From: Patella vulgata
Taxonomy: Eukaryota; Mollusca; Gastropoda; Patellidae
Length of the DNA stretch: 64,000 nucleotides
Direction: 5' to 3'
Assembly (NCBI RefSeq): GCF_932274485.2
Contig: NC_065885.2
Span: forward strand, 38,763,062-38,827,061
The translations under genes were made by a program, and so were the position numbers. Positions 32,841-43,217 of the stretch are shown piece after piece (position 1 is the first letter of the stretch; every line of letters starts with the position of its first letter). The notes below the pieces were generated by a model that was not told where the DNA came from, made no database searches, and saw only the letters and a program-made list of their open reading frames with translations.

Positions 32841-35800
32841 ATGCATGTTTACCGACTACATTACTTTCACTCTAGAGGCAGGGGCGAAGTAGCAAGACTG
32901 TTATTTCATGCTGCAGGTCAGCAATTTGATGACGTCAAGTACAACCAAGAAGGATGGCAGGCATTTAAGCCAAGTAAGTATAACACTAACAGAAGCATAA
33001 CAAACCGAAGTAGGCAATCCGAATTGAACGTGCTTAAGAGCCTTAGGACTAGTTCCTTTCAAAATCCACGAAGTCCTCTTACCGTACCTATTAAAGTTCC
33101 GATACGCCCTTTTAAGCAGTAGGAATCACTTGCGAATAGGCCTACAATATTTTGAAAGATGCATCTCTGATCAGTGATAGGAATACCAGTCCATTAATGG
33201 TTTAATTCCGTTATTTACACAGGTATGTGAAATTGAAATTTCATCGACCTATGGCTATATGCTGCTCGTTATGTAATAAGCCCCGCGCTCATTTTGCTGT
33301 GGATGAACATAATTAATAGACCTATTTTAAAATCCAGTTGAATCCAAGGCGGGAGTTTATCTATGCAATAAGCCCACCGCCATTTTATTGTTCACGAAAA
33401 TTTAATTATATATACGTCTTGTGAAATAATGTTCTATCCACCTCTGTTCTACTTCTATGGCCATCGTGAGTCCTTACCTTCTATTTTTAACCGTAATTCT
33501 TCTTTGATCGACAAAAAGAAGAGTCATTTCTCGCCACATCTAACATAAAATTATACTAATCCAACATTATTTCCAAATGGAATTTGGCGATTAATCAAAA
33601 CATGTAAGTGTCCTTTTTTCTTTATAGAAACACCATTGGGACAGTTACCATGTTTAGAAATTGATGGAACTCTCTATGCACAATCCAATGCTATAAACAG
33701 TTATCTGGCAAAAGAATTGGGTTGGTATAATTTTTATTCTCTTGAAATAATAAGGATATATTATAGACTTGTCAGATTTAAGAAAGATTATCTGAAATAT
33801 CTAAACCTTTTTGATTAAGACCGGTGGTCGGCAAGTCAACAACACCTGGTTGAATGAATGAAATGGGGTTTAACATCTTGCAGTTCTGCACAAACCGGGA
33901 TAATGAAGACGGGGCATATGCGTCATATTCTGTGTGCTAGAAGGGATATTTTTCCCGGTCAGTAATTGAATTCAAACTGCCAGGGTTTCTTTTACGTGCA
34001 CACCAACGTGTACACTGGACCTCGTTTTTTTGTCACACCCGCATGACTAGACGATTTTCTGGGCTCTCCGCCCTGCACAACTGACGTGTAATCTAGGAAC
34101 ACCGGGATCGAATCCCGGACCCCCTGGCTAGTGAGCCAGTGCCTTATTCACTGAACAACCGCGGCTCCTGACTGTATCTAAACTGCGATGCTTTTTATAG
34201 AATATAGTGTGACACCTGTTATGACGGGGGATTTGAGTCAAAAGTCAGTGCTATGTTGTTATGGGGCGCCGTTTGTAAATTAATTATTTAGCTTTTTATA
34301 TAGCAAAAAACACTAGATTTAATTTAAATTTATATATATAGTTAAATCTTGACTTTTGTGCAAATTTTTCACTTTTAATATTTAAACTAAAAATACAACA
34401 AAAACTCAATATTGAACATAATATATATAAATATTTCTTGATTTGTCTCTATTTTCATATTTAACATTTAGCATTGAATATTAAGACCAAAACAAGAGAT
34501 TTGATGATATATAAATATTTAGCTAAATATTTAGTTAAATGTTTAAACATTTAGCTAAATATATATTTAGTTAAATGTTAAAATATTTAGTTAAACATTT
34601 ATATATTTAGTAAAACATTTATATATTTAGCTAAATAATGTATATTTAGCTAAATAATGTATATTTAGCAAAATATTTATATATTTAACTAAATAATTAT
34701 ATATTTAACTAAATAATTATATATTTAGCTAAACATATAGTTAAATTTACAAAGAGCAACCGTACCGCGCCGTTTGTAAAATAATTATTGTTCGTGGTCA
34801 GCTTTCATTTCTAATTGCTAGTAGGCCGATTGTGCCAAGGCTCACGTGTATATTTAGTTAAATATATATTTAGTTAAACATTTAGCTAAATAATATATAT
34901 TTAGCTAAATAATATATATTTAGCTAAATAATATATATTTAGCAAAATATTTATATATTTAACTAAATAATTATATATTTAGCTAAATAATTATATATTT
35001 AGCTAAACATATAGTTAAATTTACAAAGAGCAACCGTACCGCGCCGTTTGTAAAATAATTATTGTTCGTGGTCAGCTTCCATTTCTAATTGCTAGTAGGC
35101 CGATTGTGCCAAGGCTCACGTGTCGGGTACACGTCATCATTTTATGCGCAGTTTTTTGTGTCGCTTACGATAATAGAAATATTGGCGGGACCACAAATAT
35201 ATATTTAGTTAAATATTTATACATTTAGCTAAACATATATATTTAGCATGATATTTATATATTGAGTTAACTGTTTATATATTATATAAATATATTTAGT
35301 TAAATGTTTATATATTTAGTTAAATGTTTATATATTTAGTTAAACGTTTATATATTTAACTAAATATATATATTTAGCTAAATGTTTATATATTTAGCTA
35401 AATGTTTATTTATTTAGCTAAATGTTTATATATTTAGCTAAATGTTTATATATTTAGCTAAATGTTTATATATTTAGCTAAATTAATATTTATATATTTA
35501 GCTAAATTAATATTTATATATTTAGCTAAATTAATATTTATATATTTAGCTAAATGTTTATATATTTAGCTAAATATTTAACTTTAGATTTTTCAGTGAT
35601 TTAGTATTTAGCATTTATACCTACGAAAAACAGCACCTTTAGCTATATATTTAACTAAGCGATGTGAAATCAAGATATAACATTTAAAGTTTTTCATAGA
35701 CCAAAAACTCGACTTTTAGCTACAATATTTTTTGATATTTACATATATGCCATTTTTGTTCTAATATTTATCTAAATATATATATTCGGAGTTAAATCTA

Positions 35801-38800
35801 ATGTTTTTTGCTATAAACAAAATTAAATAATTATTTTACAAACGGCGCCCCATATGTTGTTAGTGCTTTTACATCTACAATGTTGCAAATGTTGAATGTA
35901 ATGTGTAAATTGGAGGACGTTAAATTTAACAAAATATTGTAATACTGACAAATACATCGTGTAAATTGACATCTACGTTTTGTCATTAAACATTTCACAT
36001 TAGACATTTCAAAATTTCCACAACACGCCTAACTCCATCTACCCAGATCTTTAAACATTGAACTCTCACATCTTCTCATATGACACGCGCACTATGTATC
36101 GTACCGTTCAACATTTCACTTTTACATCGTAACACAGAACTCACGACATGAAATTAGCCAGTATGAAAATAATATCAGACGGTACCTATTTTTAATCACG
36201 TGACATCTCGCGTGAAGAAAACATAATTTTGCAGCAGGGAATTTCCCCCGGCATGAGACCTGCAACCGGGTGTTGATTTCATGATTTTTTTTCTACATAA
36301 AGAAAGAAATGTAAAATATCTCGGCTTCCACATATAACACGAAGAATTTTACTCTGAAGTCGCCAGGGTTTTGTGTGAACGTGTGCGACAGTCCATGAGC
36401 AATGTGGACATAGAAAGTTGCCACAACAACCATCCTTCCCTTCATGAGAAGTATATACAATACAAAATATAATAGCCCAACAAATAAAAGGAGAAGAATG
36501 AACAATGGCCCATGGATGGGTATTATATAATTTATAAACAGGATAGCATTATAATGCAAAAGATGACAGCACCAAAAAGAGACAGCATAGGTACCGTGTG
36601 AACTAATTTGCATACTGGCTAATTTCATTACTTGTTCTGTGTTACGATACACAAGATATATGTCGAAGGGTACAATACATAGGGCGAGTGTCAAATGAGA
36701 AGATGTCAGAGTTCAGTGTTTAAAGTTGTGGGTAGATGGACTTCGGCTTATTGTGAAATGTTTAATGACAAAAAGTAGATGTCATTTTACACGATGTATT
36801 TGTCAGTATTACAGGATTTTTTACTTTTGACTTAGTCAAATTTACACATTACATTCAACATTTGCAACATTGGACATGTAATAGCACTAACAACATAGCA
36901 CTGACTTTTGACTCAAATCCCCCGTCATAACCTGTAGCTAGTCAACTACATTTAAACTGGTGGCGTTTATTGTGTGATTTACCTACTTGTGGGCCCTAAG
37001 CCAAACTCATCAGTGGGCCCCAAAATGGCCCCATACTCATGACCCTATAATTATTCCATGGGGGCACTTAAGGTTTTGAATATATTATATCATGGACCGT
37101 ATAATACAATGTTTATATATTATTAAATACCCGTTGTACACTTGAAACAAGATACACTAGCACGCTGTGCGACTGCGGACTATAAATTCGGCCCCCGTTG
37201 TGCCTACAGCTCATTTTAGCAGGGAATTAGGATGGCTTAGAGTTTATTCTATTTTCAGGATTTTATGGCAATGGAAATACTGATGCATTAAAAGTAGACG
37301 TGATTGTTGGTGTCATTGGTGATTTAATTCCAATTCTGATCAGAATATTTTTCTTAGAGCAAGATGAAACTAAAAAGGTAATATATAAGGGAAACACATA
37401 TTGTTGAAATAAGCAAAAAATAAAAACGGCCCGATAAGGAGGAGCCCATAATAACAATATAGGCCTATCATAATAGCATATGATAATAACGGAGTTCATG
37501 TTTAAGCACTATGATTTTCTATTGTGATGCTTTAAATCTAATTATAAACAGTCAATATTTTTTTTTCAGAAAGAGCTTCTTAATAAATTGGTCACTGAAG
37601 ACACTCCTAAATTTTTCACCAATCTTGAAACAATTTTAAAAGCTAACAGGAATGGCTATTTCGTTGGTGATTCGGTAAGGGTTATTGTCTGATCTGTCAT
37701 AGTAACTCTTTCTGCTTACTCTTCTAGAATATCTGATACCACTTGTTATTTGTGTAGCTAACAAATATTAAGTTGTATTTTTGTGTTATACGAGTTTGAA
37801 TCTCTTTGATTTGGGTTTAAAAAATGCAAGTGTTGATTTGAGTTTAAGCCGCAGTTTCAGGTACATTTTGGTTAAGAGAATTGGCTATTTCTTTGTGAAA
37901 GCCCCTGGGGCTGACTCACTAACCGGGAGTTCCGGGGTTCGATTTAGTTATTGGCCTAGAAAGTTCCTCAGGGTGTTTCAGCATGGTTTCCCTTGTCAGT
38001 GATGCATTAAAACGACACCTCCCACATCATATCATACAAACATCTCTCATATGTTAAACAAGCGGCTGTCATGTAAGATACGCCTACATTTTGCAAGAGA
38101 TGAACAGAGACCAAGCTAAAACAAAAAGCGATTTTTCGTACAATCAGGGGCAATAATCCAGGAAGTTTCTTCATCATAATCGGATAAAAATTGTAACCTC
38201 TTAGAATGTCCACAAGCCAAAAACGTGACTTTTTGTACAATCAGGGGCCATAATCCACGAAGTTACGTTCTGATACATGCCAATATCGAAAGGAACCGAG
38301 ATCTTTGGGATATATATCTATATTTCAAGTTTCGTCAAAATCAGATAAAAACTGTGGGCGTTTAAAAACGAAAACCGCAATATCATATGCTATCTCATGT
38401 CTTTAATCTGACCTCATACATTTGCATGATTATCTCTCATATGCAGGGCCGGATTAAGACCCACAGAGGCCCTAAGCACAATGCCATAAAACATTTTGGT
38501 GTCCTCATATTGAAATTCAAAATATAAACCACAAACAACCGCCAAACACGTGATTAAAGTTTTTCTGGGATTTTATACACATCATTATTAATTGCGATAA
38601 AACAGATAACAGTACGGAAAAACAAAATGAAAAACTGACCGAAAGACTTTAATTAATTTTAAAATTAAACATTTTAAATTTGGCATCTAACAAAGCAGAC
38701 ATTATGTAGTGCCCTCATTACCATGATGCTCTGGGCACATGCTTAATGGTTAATCCAGCACTGCTCATATGTATGTATCTACACGATTATCTCTTATACT

Positions 38801-40092
38801 GCATGTACAATTGTCAGGGTATCACTAACTGGCAACCCGACTGTTATCTGCCAGCTTATTGTGTGCCAGCTTAAGTGAGGGAGCAGTTGTTATTTATTGA
38901 TCAAATGGTTAGGCGGTTTTGGGAAAATTGAGGGGTGTCAACGTACAAAAGACTCTGCAAATAAACGGCAGAAAAAGATGACAGAAAATAATTAAGAATT
39001 TACTTAGGCCTCAATATGTATGGTAAATGTACAGTAAGTAATGATAAATCCATTCTGAAAAATGGACCCTCCCACAATGTAGCTAAGTTGACAGACATCG
39101 CGTCTAACAACAGCTTACTTATAGCTATAGGTATCCCCGGCGAATACAAAGTTTTGAGAGGGAATTGAAGCAAATTTTTGATAGATTGGTCACTTTGAAT
39201 ATGTGTTTAGTCCAAATATATCATCAAATCACAAAGTTTGTACGCGGGAATGTATCTTTAATAAGAACGATTTTTAAATTTTAGCACAAAAGGCTCATGG
39301 ACCTGAGATACACCGCTGCACATAAAGCAGCATGTATACTTAAAGGGCCATCATTTTTGTAGTTATTCTTTGATTTTGATTTTCTTTCACCGGTATGTTG
39401 CCAGAACATATTATGGGAAGCATATAAAAAGGACCTTTTTGTGATACCTGAATGTAGGGCGAAAGTTATTTTTGGTCTTTCTCTCCCTTTCCCTTTTCCC
39501 CCTTTTGCATGGCAATTTTTGTTGACTTTTTGGTGTAGAATCGAAGAAAAGGGTTTGAAAATACATTTTCTGCCAGGTTTTGGTGAATATTCAGGATTTT
39601 GGAAAGGATACAAGAGTCGAGAGGTTGAAATGTAGGGCTGAAAATTGCATGTTTACTTGTCTCTACTTCCAGCTTGTGTATCTCAAGTTTTTCATGGTGA
39701 ACCTCATAATGCTTTTGGGCAAGAGTTTGCCACATGTTCCTCCATCTGTGGCAGAAAGAGTTCTACCCAACGAAAATTTGGGAAAAAAGTTAGAGCCGGT
39801 CTAAGAGACGAGAATTAACATTAAAGTCAATTGGGAAATCACCTTCCAGCCAGAACACCATTGCCTTTAATAATCGCGTTCAATAACTTAAAAACTTTAT
39901 ACTAATTGGCAAGTTTGACAATGTTGTTCTATATTTTAGTTGACTCTAGCAGATATTGCGGTTTATGACATCACAGATCCTTTACTTCAACAAAAAGAAG
40001 ATCTACTTTCATCGTTCTCATTAATACAAGAAAACAGAAAAAAGGTGGAATCCAACCCAGGTCTCGCCAGTTATCTTAAAACTAGAAAATAA
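32841..40092 (+). CDS. Sigma-class glutathione S-transferase 1 (S-crystallin/HPGDS-like)
   Basis: Five exons: 32841-32973, 33628-33720, 37259-37377, 37570-37674, 39940-40092; 200 residues, the family's usual length. The N-terminal thioredoxin-like domain has VYRLHYFHSRGRGEVARLL, with the catalytic tyrosine at position 8. [13 protein letters not shown] is the cis-proline loop, and QSNAINSYLAKELG the glutathione gamma-Glu contact. The helical C-terminal domain includes GYFVGDS, LTLADIAVYDITD and ends SYLKTRK. Known sigma GSTs are soluble dimers that conjugate glutathione, isomerise prostaglandin H2, or serve as lens crystallins. The exact activity here is not predictable. Phases and exon lengths (133/93/119/105/153) equal those of the gene at 55713, so the two are tandem duplicates. 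The exon 2 donor is GTTGGT, a weak site. Intron 2 holds a foldback and TIR element; intron 4 a hAT MITE. Confidence 0.93.
33852..34168 (-). repeat. tRNA-derived SINE, near full length (minus, GST1 intron 2)
   Basis: The reverse complement begins with a clear tRNA-like head: 'ggagccgcggttgttcag', an anticodon-stem-like 'ctggctcactagccag', and B box 'gggattcgatcccgg'. The shared SINE body (diverged) and tail 'ccccatttcattcattc' follow. The head differs from that of the copy at 51187, so at least two head types share one body. Confidence 0.8.
34262..35852. mobile_element. Non-autonomous TIR element (MULE-like) with AT satellite interior
   Basis: Ends 'tggggcgccgtttgtaaa' and its inverse are flanked by a perfect 10-bp direct repeat TATGTTGTTA (34252-34261 and 35853-35862). 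This size fits Mutator-like elements (8-11 bp); hAT (8 bp) is less likely. The interior is arrays of 'tatatttagctaaat' type units. There are also two internal near-identical blocks (about 34751-34852 and 35025-35124) that each contain another copy of the terminal 'gcgccgtttgtaaaataatt'. No transposase. Confidence 0.85.
36293..36694 (-). other. 133-codon ORF in foldback centre, probably not a gene
   Basis: Open frame on the minus strand with a very hydrophobic stretch (GPLFILLLLFVGLLYFVLYI). It starts inside the foldback's right arm and crosses the single-copy centre. It resembles no family I know. AT-rich DNA can yield such hydrophobic frames by chance, and it lies inside an intron of a gene on the other strand. 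Confidence 0.15.
37895..38005 (+). repeat. SINE head fragment in GST1 intron 4
   Basis: 'ctgactcactaaccgggag', B-box-like 'ggggttcgattta', 'ggcctagaaagttcc' and 'tcccttgtcagtgatgc' match the head and upper body of the CATTTCATTTC-tailed SINE. The copy stops before the central domain. Confidence 0.7.
38076..38367 (-). mobile_element. TIR-bounded modular repeat, short copy
   Basis: Begins 'gatacgcctacattttgcaa' and ends 'tgtgggcgtttaaaaac', the family termini in inverted orientation. The interior holds about one and a half modules ('tcgtacaatcaggggc', 'aggaagtt', 'aaccgagatctttggga', 'tttcaagtttcgtcaaaatc'). It is the shortest complete-looking copy in the window. Confidence 0.75.
38444..38763. 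mobile_element. hAT-type MITE with 8-bp target duplication
   Basis: Termini CAGGGCCGGATTAA (left) and, inverted, CAGTGCTGGATTAA (right) are flanked by a perfect 8-bp repeat CTCATATG (38436-38443 and 38764-38771). Length 320 bp, AT-rich, no coding sequence. The 8-bp duplication and CAG-G ends are the usual hAT features. Confidence 0.85.
38772..39935. other. GST1 intron 4 remainder, no feature recognised
   Basis: Overlapping short ORFs occur on both strands at 39281-39804, but no family resemblance was seen. A known repeat was not identified. Confidence 0.45.
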
Positions 40093-40794
40093 AATATATC
40101 TCCGGATAACCCCAGCCAATAGACACTATCGATAATTGCGTAAAATCCGAGTTGTATTTAGTTATACGTGTATAATGATTTGTGATAAAAAGATCATAAA
40201 CACACATATTGTTGAGTTTAGTTCAAGGGCATAGACCTACCCAATTTATGTTTCGTTCGAATCAATGTCGTACTTAAGGTAATTCCAAACTTCTGATATA
40301 GATAAATGGTTGTTGTCCGAGAAACTACACATGAACACGTGCACTGAAAGGCGGGAAAGTTAAAGCGTTTATACAATTTGGACTTATGCTGTAATGGTTA
40401 GTCTTTTGGAATTACACAGCCCCTTTAGACGCGCAAGTTAAACTGATTTAAAAACCTAGGTGATCGTTTAACCAGGTTAATTTGTCGTCTGAACGCAAGA
40501 GTGGGACAAATGAGTTGCCTCAGTACTGGGCACGCGCGAAGTCAGTTACCTTCTGGCAAAAGGATGACATGTTGCCATGCGTAATTAAAAGACCGAAATC
40601 GCCATTCTCTGGCACCTAGATAAGGACACAAAATGGGTTGCAACGCATATAATAATGTAACATGAATGTATATATAAACTGATTTACATTCAATCGTTTC
40701 TGTTTTTACTGTAATTTCTAATCAGTTATATATGTGCGGCGAAATGCGCGAAGCCTCCAAATTGAATGACATTCTTTGGCGTCTGATTATTATT

Positions 40795-41075
40795 ATTATT
40801 ATTATTGCGTCATATTTATAGTGCGCCCTTTCATATAACATTTTCAGGGGCACTTTACAAAGTGACAATGTAATCATAAATAAACAACAAGATTGTGGAC
40901 AGTTAAAAGCCTGATTAAATAAATGCTTTTTTAAGTTGTTTTTTTTTTAAAAGAATTTAGAGATGTACAACATCTTAAACTAAATTGTAGATTATTCCAC
41001 AAAACAGGTGCTTGATAACTAAAAGAGCGCTGATCACAAGAGACTAATGTAGTTGAACAGTTTTGGGAGTTTAAT
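40795..41075. repeat. Interspersed repeat, second copy of the 20435 family
   Basis: (ATT)n at 40787-40806, then 'gcgtcatatttatagtgcgc', 'caggggcactttacaaag', 'gagatgtacaacatc' and 'gattattccacaaaac' follow the same order as 20435-20660. It lies between the GST1 stop and the orphan GST exon. Confidence 0.6.
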
Positions 41076-41118
41076 AACTTTTTTTTTATCTAAGTTAAAA
41101 CTATATTTATAATTTCAG

Positions 41119-41270
41119 TTAACTCTAGCCGATATCGCTGTATTTAATGTCACCGACCTCTTGTTGAATTCGAAAGATGATATTCTCTCACCATTTCCGC
41201 TGATACAATCCAGTCGTAAAAAGTGGAATCTTTCCCGGCACTCAAATCTTACTTGAAAAGTAGAAAATAA
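41119..41270 (+). pseudogene. Orphan copy of the sigma-GST terminal exon (frameshifted)
   Basis: Preceded by a good acceptor (TTTCAG, 41113-41118), this 152-nt block aligns with exon 5 of both GST genes (153 nt). It reads LTLADIAVFNVTDLLLNSKD, then DILSPFPLIQSSRKK, and after loss of one base the reading continues in another frame as VESFPALKSYLKSRK with a stop at 41268-41270. As it stands the frame ends at 41254-41256. No exons 1-4 lie between 40092 and here. It is either the relic of a partial tandem duplication or an alternative last exon of GST1. The frameshift makes relic more likely. Confidence 0.8.
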
Positions 41271-41308
41271 ATAATTAACAAATATGAAATCAGCAATAAT
41301 CAGTCACC

Positions 41309-41310
<2 letters not shown>

Positions 41311-41362
<52 letters not shown>
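41311..41362. repeat. (TA)n microsatellite at the outer 3' end of PLE copy A
   Basis: Pure AT dinucleotide run of about 50 bp immediately beyond the Penelope 3' end (minus). Mirrored by the (AT)n at 50757-50820 next to copy B. Confidence 0.95.
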
Positions 41363-41365
<3 letters not shown>

Positions 41366-43217
41366 GAAATAAAGATGTTATAGGAAAAAAAACCTAGGAT
41401 TTTGCGAGTACTTTCCACTTTATTAAGCTTCTTCAGGCAAATTTTACCAATTCCAACAATTGATGTGACGTAATAACGTCATGATTACAACAATGAACTA
41501 TAATGGCTATAATAAGCACGATAAGATAATATTGCATACATTATGTATCATTAACAAAATTATTAATTAAACATTTATATTTTACCCAAAACTCAACACC
41601 TTGAATTAAGCAATGGTTTGAATTTTTCAATAAAATATGATTCCTTTGCTTCTAACAGATCGTTGTTTTTGCTGTTTAATTGATATAACGGAAAGACATT
41701 AAAATTGCATTTGCCACAAACATCGAGGTGTCGGCTCAGGGGTATCATCCTGTATAGCGGATTAAGAATATGTTGTCGATGGAGGTTCATTCTTAATCTA
41801 AGCATATTTATGGTCTTTCCGATATATCTACCCTTACAGCCCGGACAAATTATTACATATATAATGTAATCGGATTTACAAGACATTGGTTGTTTTACAT
41901 GAAATGTAAAATTGTCCATGATATTTATGGATGAACCTTCAATTATGATTGAACACGTTTTACATTTGGATTCATTACACTTATTAACTGTTGGTATGAT
42001 TTTAGTTGATTCGAATTTTGATGAGATTAGTAATTTAGCCAGGCTTTGAGGTTGCTTTAAACTATTTATTATTTTTGCCTTATTTAATATATCATCCATA
42101 ATCGGGCTATTTTTAAGAATATGGAGATTATTATTAATTATAGATTTACCATCTTCTTGTGATGGGTTGAAAGTAGTTACTAAAGCAACTTCTTCGTGAC
42201 TCTTTGTTTCACAAATCGTTTTTGGACACCTTAATTTGCTCTGATCTAAACTTAAAGCTTTTCGGATGGCATCATCTACTAGCTTTGCCGGGTAGTGTTG
42301 CTTTTTTAGAAAACCTTTAAGCCCATTAAGGCGTATTTGTTTGATATCCGATTGTGAAACTATGGTGCACACGCGTCTAGCTAAATTATACGGAATATTA
42401 CGTTTGATATGAGAAGGATGGCATGAATTAAAATTGAGATACTGATGTGTGTCTGTCGGTTTATAATACATATCAGTTTCAATTTGACCATTCGGTAAAA
42501 TGTTCACCGTGACATCGAGAAAGTTTAGTTTTACTTTACTAGATTCAACAGTGAATTTAATATCGACATCTAGGCTATTCAAGAGATCGTGGAGTTTGGT
42601 GATCGCTGTATCTTCTATATTAAGGACGCACCAACAATCATCCAGAAATCGTTTCCACGATTGCTTAATCATGTCGCTAAAAGTTTTATCGAAGGTTGTG
42701 GGTATTTTCTCATACCAAATTTCTTCGAGGTAACCTAATGTTAATGTTGCGTATGTCGGACCAACTTTTGTACCCATAGCAACTCCTTTAATTTGTGAGA
42801 AATAATGGGTATCGAAGAAAAATATGTTATTTGAAATTACTAAATTTAGAGCGCCAATTATAAATCGTTTAGAAAAACGATCTGGGATACTATCGGGGTA
42901 TGTATCTATCCAATATTCGATAGCTTTTATTCCCAGATCTTTACTGAAGTTATTATATAGATTTACTACATCAAAGCTTATTAATGTACTACCAGGTTCT
43001 ACCTGCTTAGGTAAATGATGAAGGAAATCTATATCATCGCGGAGAAAGGTTTTGACTTTAGAACATAGTGGTTTCAGAATGATATCAATGAAGTTGCTAA
43101 GTCTTTGGGTACTACTATTTGGTCCGCCTACTATTGGCCTGAACGTTAGGTCACCTGGACATTTTATATTTACAACTTCATGATTAGTTCGTTTTACAGC
43201 ATCTTGAATTAGCCTAA
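41363..43217 (-). mobile_element. Penelope-like element copy A (5' truncated)
   Basis: The minus-strand frame is open from the 5' edge at about 43217 to the stop near 41593 and encodes the RT C-terminal half. Blocks are FSQIKGVAMGTKVGPTYATL (motif B), RFLDDCWCVLN (motif C in the RFLDD form used by PLEs) and LNFLDVTVNILPNGQIETDM. Then TDTHQYLNFNSCHPSHIKRN and the linker CNESKCKTC. The GIY-YIG endonuclease is YIIYVIICPGCKGRYIGKT with downstream R/H residues and EAKESYFIEKFKPLLN. The protein is nearly identical to copy B (48293-50720), differing at only a few residues, so both are young. The 3' end carries a hammerhead-like motif (41401-41441). The 5' break adjoins the DIRS-like element. Confidence 0.93.
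41401..41441 (-). ncRNA. Hammerhead-ribozyme-like motif, PLE copy A 3' end
   Basis: Read on the minus strand: helix I 5' strand TTTGC, core CTGAAGA (fits CUGANGA), helix II GCTT-AATA-AAGT with an A.G closing pair, core GGAA, and helix III AGT/ACT with no loop. The cleavage-position C comes next, then GCAAA completing helix I. Hammerheads with minimal helix III, thought to act as dimers, are known from Penelope-like elements. The palindromic AGTACT would suit dimer formation. Activity is inferred, not shown. Confidence 0.65.

Larger units (their letters stand above)
34218..36931. mobile_element. Large foldback element in GST1 intron 2
   Basis: The outer ends 'gttatgacgggggatttgag' (34218) and its reverse complement (ending 36931) begin arms of about 350-400 bp. 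The left arm continues beyond the nested insertion with 'gtaatgtgtaaattggagg'-like sequence, 'gacaaatacatcgtgtaaa' and 'acatgaaattagccagtatg' to about 36190. The right arm (about 36590-36931) is its diverged inverse. The centre (36190-36590) is single-copy here. The arms are imperfect, so the element is older than the nested TIR element. Confidence 0.75.

Noticed and set aside
34500-35600. CRISPR-like or coding tandem array
   Set aside because: The units are short, AT-rich and without unique spacers, in an animal genome; it is satellite DNA within a TIR element.
36293-36694. 133-codon hydrophobic ORF as a membrane protein gene
   Set aside because: It starts in a foldback arm, has no known relatives by eye and no visible conserved structure; listed only as a doubtful feature.
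37010-37080. A second hAT-like MITE end ('gggccctaag')
   Set aside because: Only partial similarity to 38444-38763 and no paired end or target duplication found.
39281-39804. Overlapping ORFs of 64-110 codons on both strands
   Set aside because: Mutually overlapping, no recognisable family, inside GST1 intron 4; most likely chance.
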